Below, piece after piece: positions 36,191 through 47,882 of a DNA stretch of 64,000 nt; the stretch's first letter is position 1; each line of letters starts with the position of its first letter. Source of the stretch: Protopterus annectens (Eukaryota > Chordata > Ceratodontiformes > Protopteridae). Where the stretch lies: the NCBI RefSeq assembly GCF_019279795.1, contig NC_056747.1, forward strand, positions 1,004,850,432 through 1,004,914,431, given 5' to 3'. The notes under the pieces are model-generated. The model was not told where the DNA came from. It worked only from the letters and a program-made list of their open reading frames with translations, and made no database searches. The position numbers and the translations under genes were made by a program.

Positions 36191-37689
36191 AAAACCTAAG
36201 CATCTTTGTGTCACACACTTACCAGTACAGGGTTTCAAACACCTGCCTGACTATGTATTGCTATTACATGTCTATGCAGTTATTGCAAGCACCACAGAGC
36301 TTATATGTTGGGGAGCTGTCCAAAGGTATATTTGATGGTGAGTGACATCAGCAACAGTGATAAAGGAGGGATAAGGTAGATGCAGTACACATGCCTGTCC
36401 ACAAGAACAGGTGTCATTGTCGACACCCACACTCTCTCAGGGACTCACACACATTATCACAGTTGGCAGGGTCAGGAATAGACCTCCTAACTAGTTAGTT
36501 TGCCACAATACAGTAATACGCAGGTATCACATGCACCACAGGGGTTATCAGGATGATATACGGACAAAGGGTAAGTCAAAGTGTCTGACATCAGAAGGCA
36601 TGCTTCAGTAGGCCAATGGGAGGTGTAGTGAGTGTGAATGGTGTCCTAATCATTATACTCCACACACACACAGACACAGGTTTGCCAGTACTGACATGCA
36701 TGGGTGCATTGCTTCACATGTGTGCAGTGGTTGACTGTGCAAGAAGGCTGTACAAGGCAAGGTAAAGGGCATACCTTGGCATCAGGCCACATGACAATGG
36801 TCTGTAGTGTGGCTCAGGGGTGTAGTGTCTGGATTGGTCCACACAGGTGGGGATTCTATTCACCATCCAGTCGTCTGGGTTACTATTGTGGGTGGCCAGT
36901 GCTGTGCAATGCTTGCCATGTATGTGTTCTGTATTCCATAACATGGACAGTGTCTGGGATGTGCACACATCCCACATGCACGTTCTGTGACATGTGGAAG
37001 TGTACCTGGGGTGTCTGGGGTATGTTGTGTAGACAGATTGTTATCATCAGATGTGGCATTCCTGAATTCATGTGGTGAGAACTGGCAATGGACACCAGGT
37101 TGAATCTGCACCTACATTGACAGCATGATATAGGTATTCCCTGGTGTCAGTGGCATCTGTCCATACAGGGCATGGGTATAAGGCATGGTATGCTATGTCC
37201 TTTGTGGGTTACATTTGCTGGCTCTACAGTTGTTGCAGGCGTCCAGTGGGGAACATAGCAAAGGAGCACTGTATGCAATGATTTGCCTATTGTAGGGATG
37301 GGACAGGGTGCCATGTCCTCTGTAGTCCACTCCAATCATACCATGGTTACTATCTGTGGGCAATATGCAGGGAACTACCAACATAGTGGTTGTTGCCTAG
37401 CCAAGTGTGTTTGTGTATGAGATATGGGTGGAGAGTGTTCTCTGGGTAATGCAAGGGTTGCCTATATTGTTCCCCAAGCCATGATGTCACATGTAGGGGT
37501 ATGGATTGTCTCCCCAAGCCTCTCTGCTATTTGACATCTGTTATCCTTGTAAGGTGGACATTGTGACATATAATAGGTCCACCATATAAGAAATTTGCAA
37601 AACCCGTTCCACAATGAGTCCCGTTATTACACACTCACAGCTACCTCCACACAGGATACGTATGACAAACACATGCACACACCAAGTCT
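36191..37689. other. Two outlying relatives of the 240-bp array; otherwise unclassified
   Basis: 36,205-36,350 and 36,455-36,700 resemble units of the array at 37,690 (ATGCAGTTATTGCAAGCACCACAGAGCTTA, GTGAGTGACATCAGCA and equivalents). From 36,700 to 37,689 nothing was recognised. Confidence 0.5.
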
Positions 37690-38588
37690 CACAGTTGCAT
37701 GTCTGGGATTAGAACACCTACCTAACTAGTACATCACACTACAGCATTATGCAGTTACAGCACATGCCATGGAGCTTACTGGGCTAGTCCTTCCCCAAAG
37801 TTGTATTTCAAAGTGAGTGACATCAGCAGGCTTGCCAAAGTAAGGCAATTGAAGTTGTAGTGACTGAGAATGGCCTAAAAAGCATTGATCCCTACACAGA
37901 CAAACAAACACACACAAACACACATATTATTACAGTTGCCATGTCTGGGATTAGAAATCCTACCTAACTAGTACATCACACTACAACATTACACAGTTAT
38001 AGCATGTGCCACTGAGCTTACTGGCCTACTTCTTCCCCAATGGTGTATTTCAAAGTAAATGATATCAGCAGACTCGCCAAAGTATGGCAATGAAAGTTGC
38101 AGTGAGTATGAATGCCCTCAATAGCATTGATCCCTACACAGACAAACACAAAGTTTTACAGTTGCCATGTCTGGGATTAAAACTCCTACCTAACTAGTAC
38201 ATCACTACACAGTTATGGCACGCACCACGGAGCTTACTGGGCTACTCTTGCCCCAACGGTGTATTTCAAAGTGAATGACATCAGTAGGCTTGCGAAAGTA
38301 GGGCAATGGAAGTTGTAGTGACTGTGAATGGCCGCAAAAGCATTGATCCCTACACAGACAAAAAAACACATACAGCTTTACAGTTGCCATGTCTGGGATT
38401 AGCACTCCTACCTAACTAGTACATCACACTACAACATTACGCAGTTATAGCACATGACATGGATCTTACTGGGCTACACATACCTCAAAGGTGTATTTCA
38501 AAGTGAATGACATCAGCAACCCTGCCAAAGTAGGGCATTTGAATTTGTAGTGAGTGTGAATGGCCTCAAAAGCATTGATCCCTACACA

Positions 38589-38665
<77 letters not shown>

Positions 38666-38775
38666 CATGTCTGTAATTAGAACTCCTACCTAACTAGTTC
38701 ATCACACTTCAGCATTACGCAGTTGTAGCACACACCATGGAGGTTACTGAGCTAATCATTCCCCAAAGGTGTATT
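37690..38775. repeat. Tandem array of about five ~240-bp units
   Basis: The phrase GTCTGGGATT (or a variant) starts units at 37,701, 37,943, 38,169, 38,391 and 38,669. Each unit runs through CCTACCTAACTAGTACATCA, ACGCAGTTATAGCAC, GAGCTTACTGGGCTA, TATTTCAAAGTGAATGACAT and GCATTGATCCCTACACAGAC, then a CA-rich spacer. The fourth spacer has expanded into a (CA)36 tract (38,590-38,661). On the minus strand each unit has a B-box-like GAGTTCTAATCCC, so the array may be an amplified tRNA-related repeat. Non-coding. Confidence 0.8.
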
Positions 38776-40292
38776 TCTCTAAGTGTGGGAGCATGCCCAG
38801 TATGACCTTCTGTATTTAATGTGTGAATCCATTTCAGGTAGGTTGTACTCTAATGCAGGCATTTGTGTTCTACGCCTACAGCTAGCAACCTGTTTCTGCA
38901 GGATATCTGTACATTAGTTGACAATATGGGGTCAAAATAGGCACAGGATAGTGGGTTGCTGTAGGTAATTGTGTCTGCTACATGGTCTTAGTGTTAGCAG
39001 AGATATTCAGATATATGTACTGTTTTATACTGTGATGTTTTATGTCATCAAGTACTGTCAGGTATACATATTTGCTTGCAGTAATGTCCTGGGGAACAGA
39101 GGGTGAATGCAGCTGTGTCCAGTATTGTGGTCTGCAGCCTACATATTCTTGCACAATCATGCCATTCTGGAGGGGAAGCTACACACACTTGCTGATGGGT
39201 CTGTGTAAATGGTTCAGCACCTTGGTACAGTGGTGGCTGAGGATCCCATGCTTGTACATCCATCAATGTGACAGTATGGCTTTATCCTGCTGTGACCATA
39301 TCTCACAGCTGTACAGATTCACACAGGTTACCCAGAGGCAGGGGTCATAATTCTGGACATTACCCTTTCACATTGTGGTTTATGAGCAGGTATGTAGCCA
39401 CCCATTCCTGTGTTTGCAGGCAGGGATAGTATGTGCACACGGCTGAGTTTCAGACTTCACACACTCCATGCCGTCCATGCTCCTACCCCCCCATTATTCT
39501 ATCCTCTTCCAAACATTATGCAAACATTATCTGATACGTTCCCTATAGTTATCACCTCATCCCAGCAGTAGTTTGGTGTTGGTCCACAATTCATGTAGTA
39601 GGACATGGTGGACATGTTACTGGGGTTTGTCCACATGTGCTTGCATTTAGGTTCTGTGGACTGTGTTATGTTGTTATTTGGGAGTCCATGACATAGCATA
39701 CATTGGCAGTATGGGTGAGACACAAGCCTTTGGCAGAGGACTGTAGACCATTTGGTAGTGATGCAGGCCAGCTGTAGCAGGCTGTTGCATTGTGTCACTC
39801 CTACAGTCCCAGACAGCAAGGCACTATATTCCCCTGAGGTGACAGGGTAGGTGTGCAAGGTGTTAATGCCAATACTTATTGATCCAGTGGTACGGATGCT
39901 GGCAGGGTGCTGCTTACAGCTAGGTACACACCTGCATGGGACACCTGTTCTGCATGCTGCATTCTTTGGCTGTTGCCATACAGAAGTGGGGGTCATATTG
40001 TACTCATTCACAACAGCAGGGATAAGACCAGAGAGGTACTTGTGTGTGATGGTGGGGTGAGCTGGGTGCATGTGTGCTATGGACACTACTTGCATCTGAC
40101 TCACAGATATGCATGGGACATTCCACTTATGCTGGCTTGTGCAGGGACATCAGCAGTTTCTCAATACTTCATACCTGTGACCTTTGTGGTCTGCCAGTGT
40201 TTGGCCAGATGACATCAGTATTCCATACTACAAACCCAACTAATGTGCTGCTAACCTGTATGTACACTTCCAAAGGTATGTCCATTTGACAG
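38776..40292. other. Unclassified; long minus-strand frame of uncertain value
   Basis: A 201-codon frame without stops lies on the minus strand at 39,499-40,104. It is Cys- and Thr-rich but has no recognisable domain, signal peptide or membrane segment, and no homologue elsewhere in the window. No other feature seen. Confidence 0.3.
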
Positions 40293-40460
40293 TAACATAT
40301 TATACACTTGTAACAACCAAAAAACAGGATCCAACACAGATTTATTGTATAGTCTCTCTCTAGCGCCTCGGCTTTCGCCTTCAAGGAGAATACTATCAAA
40401 TACATTCACACATATATTTATACCATAAAAAATTAATTAATTAAACAATTTAACAATTAA

Positions 40461-41465
40461 TTACAAAAAAACTTTCCAATTGCATTCTACATTAATTCCA
40501 CTAGATGTCATAGTACCATATTTTAATATAAAAACTGTCTCTTTATATAAAAGTTTCTTTTTAACTATTTCATCATTTTTATCTACATTAATGTGTTCTA
40601 GAATAGTAGCAGACATGCCTTCTGGATCACTATTATGATAATCCTTAAAATGCATTGCAAGAGGGCTTTCTATTTTTTTATTTTTGATATCTCTTACATG
40701 CTCCTGCAGCCTTGCTTTAAAGGCACGTTTACTTTCCCCTATATAAAATAGTCCACACGGACACTTCAATGCATATACAACTACTTCTGTGTTGCATGAA
40801 AATTTTCCAGTAAATTTAAAACATTTCCCATTTATATACTCAAATGTTTTACTTACATATTGACAAGAAATACATTTACTACACTGATAAGTTCCCATTA
40901 ACTTCACATCTGTATTTAAATTCACCTTTAGTGTAAAAAATCTAGCATGAACCAACATAACTTTAAGGTTTCTACCTCTCTTGTAGGAAAAAGTAATATT
41001 TTTTGGAAATATATCTATCAAATCTTTGTACTTAAATAATGAAGTCCAATAAAATTGAATTGCCTGTCTGACTTCTTCCGATAATAAATCATAAGTAATT
41101 ACCATATACACTTTTTCCAAATATCTAGATTTTTGTTTCTTATCAAAATATTTATTTCTTTTCCTACCCCCCTTCCATGCATTACTTTTTTTAACCTTAT
41201 TTAAAGACAATTCTACTTCTTCTGCACCATAACCTCTTCTAATAAATAACTGTGAAGTTTTTTCTAGTTCTATATCGACTTCATCTGTATTATTACACAA
41301 TCTCATAACTCTTATAAATTCTCCATATGGTAGAGATTTCATTAGATGTGACGGATGGTAACTATGTCCATCCAAAAAATGTAAACTTTCTTCAAATTTA
41401 CGATATACTTTAGTAACAATTTTACCATTCTCCTCTCCCTCTAAAATTACATCTAAAAAATTCAC
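40461..41465 (-). pseudogene. PLE B: RT end plus GIY-YIG endonuclease
   Basis: The frame (about 334 codons) starts in the middle of a PLE polymerase: NFLDVILEGEENGK is the post-catalytic segment and YHPSHLMKSLPYGEFIRVMR is the PLE thumb region (HP-HL--S-PYGQF-R). A Cys pair region (CSKCISC) follows. The GIY-YIG endonuclease is next: YALKCPCGLFYIGESKR with the YIG motif, then F-ARLQEHVRDI with the conserved Arg and Glu-His. The C-terminus is NVECNWKVFL. The frame opens after an 11-A run at about 41,466-41,476. Upstream sequence (encoding FELKFDGFQLG) is in another frame, pointing to slippage there. The RT catalytic motifs are absent because of 5' truncation. Confidence 0.88.
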
Positions 41466-41555
41466 TTTTTTTTTTTCCTAACTGGAAACCATCAAACTTC
41501 AATTCAAATTCATTTTTTTGTAAAATAAAATAAAAAAATAGAAAGCCCTCTTGCA

Positions 41556-41750
41556 ATGCATTTTAAGGATTATCATAATAGTGATCCAGAAGGCATGTCT
41601 GCTACTATTCTAGAACACATTAATGTAGATAAAAATGATGAAATAGTTAAAAAGAAACTTTTATATAAAGAGACAGTTTTTATATTAAAATATGGTACTA
41701 TGACACCTAGTGGAATTAATGTAGAATGCAATTGGAAAGTTTTTTTGTAA
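41556..41750 (+). pseudogene. PLE B right arm: C-terminal end of the same protein
   Basis: 64 codons repeat the last 64 residues of the minus-strand protein, with one substitution (P for S in the TMTxSG stretch). It begins abruptly after AT-rich junction sequence and has no independent function. Confidence 0.9.
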
Positions 41751-41953
41751 TTAATTGTTAAATTGTTTAATTAATTAATTTTTTATGGTATAAATATATG
41801 TGTGAATGTATTTGATAGTATTCTCCTTGAAGGCGAAAGCCGAGGCGCTAGAGAGAGACTATCCAATAAATCTGTGTTGGATCCTGTTTTTTGGTTGTTA
41901 CATTTGGATTTATTTTTTATTTTTTTTGGTTGTGATATAACATATTATACACT

Positions 41954-43057
41954 GTCTGTCTGGGGTACTTCCACCTGTGTACTGTTTGTATGTCTGGGCC
42001 CACATTCATGCCATGTCCATCTTTCAGATGGTGACATATATTACTTCCAAACATTTACTATGGCTCACTGCTGGAATGTGTTTTGCTGGGATGAGTTGTT
42101 TTTGGCACTGCATTTGTGAGAACTTGGCCCTGTCATCGGCAGTACTGGCCAATGGCCACCAGGACAAACCTCACCATGCCTACATACTGACCACTCTCAC
42201 ACAATATACAGCACACACCAACCTAACACATGCAGCCCTGCATATTGTACACATACTACAATCTATCCTGCTACTTTGGCCGGCTCAGGTAATCTGTGCT
42301 CCACTGTTATTATACCTACACATACATGTTATTCCATTTCTACATAGGATTGGGGGGGCACACCTGACACTTCTACACATTTGCTATGACTGTACTGGTA
42401 TTTCAGGTACTCCATTTCATTCTGTATTCTGACCTATCATGTTGACTAGAGGCATATCAGTGTACTACAGGTCTTAGGTTTGATTGACCTACATTTCAGT
42501 TTAAGAGTTCTTACCCTTCAGAACTAACATCCCACTGCCTGTCCTGTTGTAGTCTGTCTGTGTAGGTCTGGAGGTGGGGATGTTCTCCATAGCCATCAAT
42601 CAGAGGCCTTAGCACAGCCTTTGTTTGTGTTTGTCTACACCTGTCCTGCTGGCTGAGAGTGTTGTTGGGTATGTGAGCCTCCCTGACTGGCATGTGTGTG
42701 TCCTATTGACACACATGTGGCCCACCACATTTCCGGCAGTGAGTTTTGTCACCTTATCTAGTGCCGGCTACTATGGTGACAACAGCATTTGTTACAGATT
42801 TCATTCTGTCACTATATCTGTCTACTATCTGCTGGCATCCCATTCAGCCACCCGATTCTCTTGCATGCTCACATCCATACCATAGATACAAGTCACAAAA
42901 CATACTGCTCCATTCGGAAAATAATAGGGAGAGTGACTTACCTTGTGGCTGTGTCAGTATTGAGGATGGTGCTGGAGGACTGTCTATGTTGGATGCACAT
43001 AGTACACTCCCTATACATGGTTAAGCACAGGTAGTGTCATGTTTGGCATCCCTTTTA
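41954..43057. other. Unclassified sequence next to Harbinger transposase
   Basis: Probably the 3' flank of the transposase gene, but no further exon, terminal repeat or other feature was identified. Confidence 0.4.
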
Positions 43058-43940
43058 CTATATGTGCAAGTCAGAGAGAGGTGTCATTCCCTGGGTTCCT
43101 ACCGTGTCAGTGTATGTGCTATGCTTTGCCTCTGCCATGGCCTGGGCATACTGGGCATGCCTCCTTCTACCTACTGGGGCAGGCTCAGATTGTTCCTCCT
43201 CAGAGTCACTCTGTGCCTGTGCAGGCCTTAGCAATGGTGGGGGACTGTGTGGCCCTGCTCTGTGCTGTTCCTGCTGCAGCTGTTTCTGCAGGATCATATT
43301 GTGTAGCATGGCACATACAATGACAATTTGGGTACATGTAGCTGGTGAGTACTGAAAGGCTCCATCAGATATGTCCAGGCACCTATCTGAACAGTGACTT
43401 GAGCATCCCAAACACAGGAGGTGCTTCGATGCATATGTGCATGCAGTCTATAGCACACACTTCCTCAGAGTATTCTGCTATTTGGTGGAAGAGACGCATA
43501 TTGCTGGTCAATGCCTCACAGCTGTTGTGAACATATATGTGCTCATTGGCATGTGCTGACATGGTATCCAGAAATTGGTGGATTACCCTGGATGCTGATG
43601 TCTGTGAGACCCCCATGATATCTGCAGTTGGCCTTTGGAAGGTACCTGTGGCTAGTATTCTTAGGCCTACACATACCTTGGTATCCACTGGGATGGGTTC
43701 CCCTCTGTTAGTTCTGTGAGTGAGGTGTGGCCAGCACAGGCCAACAGTTTGCTGTAGGAGGTCCCTGTCCAGCCTATAGTGCTCCACTGTCTCCAGCTCA
43801 TGTAGCCCCTGGTAGGTTACCCTGGGTCTGTACACTCTTCTCCTTCTCCTCACTGTGGGTTGGTCATCAGCATTCACATCCTCACCACCCTCAGCCTCTT
43901 CTACATGTTGATTTATGATAGCTGCTGCAGCCCCTATCAT
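43058..43940 (-). pseudogene. PIF/Harbinger transposase, catalytic core deleted
   Basis: The family cuts and pastes DNA through a DDE nuclease. The frame likely starts at 43,940 (MIGAAAAIINQHVEE). It has the RPR basic patch, Y--LDR-LL-Q-----P-L, PVDTKVCVGLRILATGTFQR, MGVSQTSASRVI (helix-turn-helix-like) and AIDCMHICIEAPP, which holds the first catalytic Asp. Family members continue for about 100 residues through the second Asp (GD-GYP) and Glu (ER-FG). Here the sequence jumps directly to FGMLKSLFR, then after a frameshift with TAG (43,381-43,383) to CLDISDGAFQYSP and IVIVCAMLHNMIL, the C-terminal signature. The deletion removes the catalytic centre. The gene points toward the Myb-like gene 14 kb away. 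Confidence 0.85.
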
Positions 43941-44096
43941 TTTGTTGCGTCTGTTTGGTAAAATTTCCCCGCTTGTGTACACCAGTGTTGTAGAGTTTCT
44001 GGTAAAAACCAGACGGGAAAGGTGTTTGCATAGTTTATAGTAGTGTACTGGGCTGGGCTTGGCTGCTGCCTGTGTAATTGGCTGATTCTGATACAT

Positions 44097-44872
44097 TTCA
44101 CCTGACAGCTATGCTAGGTCTCCTTGATTACCTTCCTACTGCTGTTTTCCCTTCCCATTGCCTTCCTGTTTAAGCCCAGGGGCACGCCGCACAAACACAG
44201 TGCTCAGATGTGCACAGAGCTGCTATTTCCTAGTTTACTTTTTTTTTTTTCCTTAAAACATGGTGCACGGCGCGCACACCCACTTAGGCAATGTAAAGAG
44301 TGCTTGGCAGCTTCAGACACACCCCCTTGCTTAGCTCTGCTAAGCTAATGGCAAACGCAAGCCACAGGGCTTCAATAAGATTACAGTATGCCTGACACAT
44401 CCCTCTATGATGTCAGCTAGCTCTTAGGCTTGCACCATGGTCTTCCTGCATCTACACGGTTGGGTGCAGGTTAGCCATGAGGGGAAATCTGTGATTCAGT
44501 ATCATTCCCCTCATTTGCATAGGATTGCCTGCTAATGCCTAGTTACACGTCTGACACTGAGCCTTCCCCCTTAGCAACCACTTGTTGTCTTCTGCCTGCC
44601 ATTGAATATAATGGCAAAATTGTGATTTTGGATAGAATGCTTATTTCAATTTTTTTTTATATTTTCGGGCCGATCCCATTTGTACACTGCTGCCCTATGC
44701 TTAAACAGTCGAAATCGGCCAAAAAAAAATAAAAGTTATTTTTTTTATTTTTTCCAACTGTTTTCCAAGCCAATGGCCATATATTTGGCCACTGGCATGC
44801 TTTACACGTTATATACACCCTTTATTTGGAGCTGTCATGTCTTGTATTTGTATGTCATGTATTGTAGTTTGT
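44097..44872. other. Upstream flank of transposase; AT-rich with poly-T/A runs
   Basis: CpG-bearing stretch at 44,255-44,280 and homopolymer runs at 44,238, 44,648 and 44,722-44,755. No terminal inverted repeat of a Harbinger element could be matched to the left side. Confidence 0.4.
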
Positions 44873-44907
44873 AGAAATGTACTCGGTTACTAATCGAGTA
44901 CATTTCT
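44873..44907. repeat. Perfect 13-bp hairpin
   Basis: AGAAATGTACTCG and its exact complement CGAGTACATTTCT flank a 9-base loop. Could be the fused ends of a small palindromic element. Confidence 0.8.
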
Positions 44908-45005
44908 GTGCATAGCCACCTGCTAGCTTCCTGGATCACAATTTCACCTCATTTGCATGGTTTTCAACTGCAAATGGGGTCATTTGCATACAGGAGTTGT
45001 GTCCA

Positions 45006-45105
45006 TGCAGGAATAGTGCAGGAGCGCTCATGCACATCCCGGGAGCTTGTTCCTGGATCTCTCGGCAGCCATATTGCCTCCAGCAGCTCCTGCACTATTC
45101 CTGCA
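45006..45105. repeat. Perfect 20-bp inverted repeat, 60-bp spacer
   Basis: TGCAGGAATAGTGCAGGAGC (45,006-45,025) and GCTCCTGCACTATTCCTGCA (45,086-45,105) are exact reverse complements. The spacer is GC-richer than its surroundings and contains TCCCGGGAGC. Possibly a folded MITE or a recombination-prone site. Confidence 0.85.
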
Positions 45106-45109
45106 CGCC

Positions 45110-46662
45110 GTGCAGAGCTTGCTGAATCCTGGGGTTAGTCTTGTAGCTTTACTCATAGTTGTGGCAGAACTGTAAACTAATACCACATTTGAGCCTCATT
45201 TAATCATTTATTACAACATTTTTCCATAAATAGCGTTACTGGTAAATTCCTTCATGGTCTTAGATGGTGATAGCATTGCAGTAGTGAAAGTATAGTATAT
45301 TCTGCTTCAGAATTGGTGCTTCACTTCTTTTACAGTTGTTTATATTCCAGTTTTGCTGCTAGAGTCTTATATACTATTTATCACTTTCCTGCTTCCAGTG
45401 CTTTTCTGTTTCACTGTAATTTGCGTCTGCCTCTCCCCCAGTAGGACATTAAGCTAAAGTTTCTGAAATTCCAATGGACCTGAAGTCATTGATCTGTAAC
45501 TCAGCATCATAAGACTAGAACTCTAATATTGGCTTTATTTGAATGGATCCCTCTCTAATAAGCCTGTTATATTCAAGACAGAATTATTCCCAAACCAGGG
45601 TCTTTTATGCAAGACTAGGAGAGGTGTGGAAAGCCCTGAAATGTGAGCAACACATTTTCATCAAAAAGGAAAGAAAAGAAAACTTTGATTTCAATTCTAC
45701 TTAAATATTTTAAGCTGCACTTACAGTGACCTGTGTGGTGATACTTGTTTTACACTTTTCTGCTTTTTTTTCATGTTTTAGCCAAAAAGTTATCTGTTTG
45801 CATTTTTTAGTTTGTTCTGGGAACCTAGTCTTGTAGCTTCCTTTGCAGTTGTGAGAAGATAGCATTTACATATTATACTGAACTTCTATTTCCACAAGTA
45901 GAATTACTTGTAAAAGCCAGTTGTTTGTATTTTGAACCCTGTCAGGAGGCCTTAGTCTTGTAGTTTCATTCACAGTAGTGGAAGAACTGTGAACCACTGC
46001 CACATTTGAGCCTCATTCAGTGTTTGTGTTTTTATACTAAGGGGACTGGGATAGTCCATCTAGTGGCAATAAGTGGTGACCTGGTCTATCTTGAGTTAGC
46101 TGCAAGTGTAGTTCTTTTATTGGCCAGAGGACATAAAAGCCAGTTTCCTGTGTTTTAAGTGTCTGTATAAATTTGGATTGTTTATCCACCACTGCCCATT
46201 GTGCAGCAGTGAGTAGTAGTGCCCAGTATAAACAAAGACATCTAGAAACTAAATGTTCACAATAAAATCACCTCTGAGACTGTACCAGTAACTCGGTGAG
46301 TATAAAAAAACTATTCTGTGCATTGAACAGCATAGACCATCTAGTTTGCATGTTGAGGAACACTGCCCCTTATATTTAGCAGTATACAGCCCCAAAGGCA
46401 TCCTTGGTCAGACCACTATTATCCCCTTCATACATATATAGCTCACCCAATAAAGGGCCTGACATAATGAATATGAACTTTCTCAATTTCTCCGCAGCCA
46501 ATTTGGTGGAAATAAGTATAGTGAGACAATGTAAGCCTAGTGTTCACTGATAATCATTTAATCCTCAAAGAAGCAAACACAGCCACTCGTTACATAGTGG
46601 CTGTCTCTGGAAATGTTCAGACATAAATCACTGTTGCAGTAACCTAAGCTATATGGGCCATA
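45110..46662 (+). repeat. Unclassified region with a recurring TAGTCTTGTAG motif
   Basis: A block beginning (C/T)TAGTCTTGTAG(C/T)TT and running through an A/G-rich GTGG-AGAACTGTAA stretch occurs at 45,135, 45,825 and 45,951, with a fourth relative near 61,251. Following words such as CCACATTTGAGCCTCATT are shared by the first and third. It is an old multi-copy repeat without coding sequence; ends not defined. Confidence 0.5.
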
Positions 46663-47032
46663 TCACCCGTGACCAACCAGCTTCAGAGGCTATGGACACC
46701 TTCCATGCACTCAAACTGTCAGGAGCTCAAGCAGAGCTCCATAAAAGAACAGTTGGAGTGTGAAAAGCATCACTGCTTTTTCACTACTAAAGACAATACT
46801 CCTTTATTGGGCCCCATAGATTTATTGCTCTGTTATCAATTTTCAAAAGCGGGCAGATAAGTCCCCTTTGGGGAAACTTTTCACTATCTTTTATTTTATG
46901 AGGAAAACATGTTTTTCTGTCAAAATGTTAAGTTTTATCTAGGAAACTGAATGTTTTGGTACTGTGCTTCATTTTAAGAGACTGTCGTGTTTATGCTTAT
47001 GTAAACTTTCTGTGAGGAAATGTTTTACTTTT
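46663..47032. repeat. Dispersed unclassified repeat, copy 2
   Basis: Partner of 8,125-8,490. It abuts the 3' end of CR1 3 exactly at the TTTTACTTTTATAGG boundary. Confidence 0.55.
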
Positions 47033-47077
47033 ATAGGTTCACAGGTGTATACTAGGCTAATAACCACTGGGGTCTTT

Positions 47078-47251
47078 CATAGCCGGCCAAAGGCATAGGC
47101 CAACTAGGTGGCTGCCTAGGGCTCTGCTCTAGTAGGGGCACTTTTCCAGTAATCTGGATGGTGTAAGTAGACCAGGATGGGGGCACCGGGTGTTGTTGGG
47201 GGACGCTATGGAGACCTTTTGTCTAGGGCACCAACTAAAAAAAGGCCATCC
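47078..47251. mobile_element. 174-bp insertion in CR1 3 with 11-bp target duplication
   Basis: CTGGGGTCTTT occurs at 47,067-47,077 and 47,252-47,262. The enclosed sequence begins CATAGCCGGCCAAAGGC and ends AAAAAAAGGCCATCC, with weakly complementary ends (GGCC-AAGG / AAAGGCC). Non-coding short element, class uncertain. Confidence 0.6.
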
Positions 47252-47882
47252 CTGGGGTCTTTATAAGCCTAGCCATACAACCCAAATGTATCCCACAAGT
47301 TATTGTGCCTTAGAGAGTATTTTAAGAGTTGTATGTTGGTTAGGGCATGATGTAACTGCTGTCTCTGTCCAGCAGAGACATAGGTATCAGACCAGGGATG
47401 AATTTTTGATTTCCCATCCACTGGTCCAGGTTGGGCTTGAATAAAGTTAGGGAAGGGTTCTGCTTCACATGGATGGGAAGGCTATTCTAGAGAATGGGGA
47501 TTCTCTGAGATACATATCTGTATCTTCAACATGTCCTATCTAATTCATAGGAAACGTTTAAACCATACCTCTCAACTGTCCAGATTTTTGCAGAATGTCC
47601 AGATTTTTGCCACATATTTAAGGTCTGTTCCTCTTACAATATTTGGTTTTCTCGCAAATTACTGAGGATTGAAGTCACTAAATAATGAAAATATATTTGA
47701 GTTTCAGACTTCATATCCTTCAGAAAATGCATACTAACACAAAACCTGTTATTGTAGCAATGTTCAAAAGAAAAAAAAAACAAAGGTTCAAGACCATCAA
47801 TTTATTATATAACAATATAACACTGTAGCCTTTTAATTTAAAATCTGAAGCCATAGCATCTAATTCTCTCTCAAAACCATCA

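Larger units (their letters stand above)
40309..41937 (-). mobile_element. Penelope-like element B with inverted arms, young
   Basis: Flanked by a perfect 16-bp target duplication, TAACATATTATACACT (40,293-40,308 and 41,938-41,953). The main, minus-strand copy (41,527-40,309) is 5'-truncated in the RT and carries the GIY-YIG domain and 3' UTR. The plus-strand arm (about 41,528-41,937) repeats the last ~380 bp. The arms differ at only a few positions. The right arm extends about 35 bp past the left arm's outer end (TTTGGATTTATTTTTTATT). PLEs commonly show such terminal inverted or tandem partial copies. Confidence 0.9.

Noticed and set aside
37690..38775. CRISPR-like repeat array
   Set aside because: Units are ~240 bp and diverged, with no short repeat/spacer layout, in a vertebrate-type genome.
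38780..40210. Possible receptor-like or envelope-like gene suggested by open frames on both strands
   Set aside because: No transmembrane pattern, signal peptide or family signature could be followed in any frame.
41802..42432. Plus-strand frames of 105 and 151 codons next to PLE B
   Set aside because: They run from PLE 3' sequence across the target duplication into unrelated flank and show no domain.
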